DNA of 64,000 bases from Oscillatoria sp. CS-180 (GTDB lineage: Bacteria > Cyanobacteriota > Cyanobacteriia > Phormidesmidales > Phormidesmidaceae), in contig NZ_JAQMUB010000080.1 in assembly GCF_028330965.1 (NCBI RefSeq), positions 1-64,000 on the forward strand, given 5' to 3'. Of the stretch, positions 63,971 through 64,000 are shown piece by piece. Position 1 is the stretch's first letter. Each line of letters starts with the position of its first letter. The notes beneath the pieces were generated by a model. The model saw only the letters and a program-made list of their open reading frames with translations, did no database searches and was not told the DNA's origin. The position numbers were made by a program, and so were the translations under genes.

Positions 63971-64000
63971 CAATACCGCCCTACCAGATAGTAAGTTTTC

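Noticed and set aside
1-64000. tRNA, rRNA and CRISPR arrays
   Set aside because: Spacers were read for the T-arm pattern GGTTCGAATCC and for regularly spaced repeats; none was found.

Overview
The window comes from a cyanobacterium. The palindrome GCGATCGC and its core are scattered through nearly every gene, as expected for the cyanobacterial HIP1 repeat. Several genes are typical of cyanobacteria: a CCB-type cytochrome b6 assembly factor, DUF3155 and DUF2811 proteins, a solanesyl-type prenyl synthase, a copper P1B-ATPase, a FIST/hybrid-kinase cluster and a relative of the orange carotenoid protein N-terminal domain. The gene style (large sensors, tandem secreted phosphatase, sulfotransferase, long AT-rich spacers) fits a filamentous Leptolyngbya-like organism, but the genus is inference. 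No tRNA, rRNA or CRISPR array was found.

Layout. 1-665: accessory edge with the 5' end of a probable IS4-type transposase, a 51-codon ORF and copy A of a dispersed repeat. 666-3448: TagA/WecG glycosyltransferase, a 0.9 kb gene-poor spacer, CCB factor and DUF3155. 3.7-9.7 kb: soluble GAF-type histidine kinase, metallophosphoesterase and RecJ with a long C-terminal extension. 9.7-13.8 kb: peptidoglycan-binding membrane protein downstream of a copper ATPase that carries extra C-terminal membrane segments. 14.4-20.0 kb: two orphan proteins, a TonB-like protein, a PAP-type phosphatase and a sulfotransferase. 20.4-24.8 kb: CYTH protein, PfkB sugar kinase, prenyl synthase, a 41-residue membrane protein and an inositol-monophosphatase-family protein. 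24.8-27.8 kb: gene-poor kilobase with a 15-bp perfect hairpin, LuxR-type regulator lacking the phospho-acceptor Asp, and a YbjN-like protein.

27.8-32.0 kb is a signalling operon (FIST sensor, hybrid histidine kinase, then a receiver fused to a kinase module with lost catalytic residues). 33.8-37.0 kb encodes a tandem alkaline-phosphatase-like protein with a DUF4114 tail. 37.5-38.5 kb holds a 105-bp MITE-like element, DUF2811 and a cluster of five DnaA-box-like 9-mers next to sfsA, a candidate replication origin or DnaA-binding locus. 39.5-44.2 kb: a second peptidoglycan-binding protein, an ADP-ribosylglycohydrolase-like protein and a PgpH-type 7TM-HD phosphodiesterase. 44.2-50.7 kb: a truncated GNAT gene abutting a peptide-type ABC transporter (permeases and binding lipoprotein on one strand, fused double ATPase divergent). 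50.7-56.5 kb: bactofilin, the carotenoid-domain relative, rhomboid protease and a 1020-residue Cache-HAMP-PAS-GGDEF diguanylate cyclase. 56.7-63.7 kb: three exported or membrane proteins of unknown function, then murD and glyS.

The strongest leads are the DnaA-box cluster, the three-copy intergenic repeat (about 566, 48764 and 63861), the pseudokinase in the FIST operon, the histidine-less tandem phosphatase and the stand-alone carotenoid-domain protein missing two pigment-contact aromatics. All calls rest on reading the sequence and recalling families; no searches were run.
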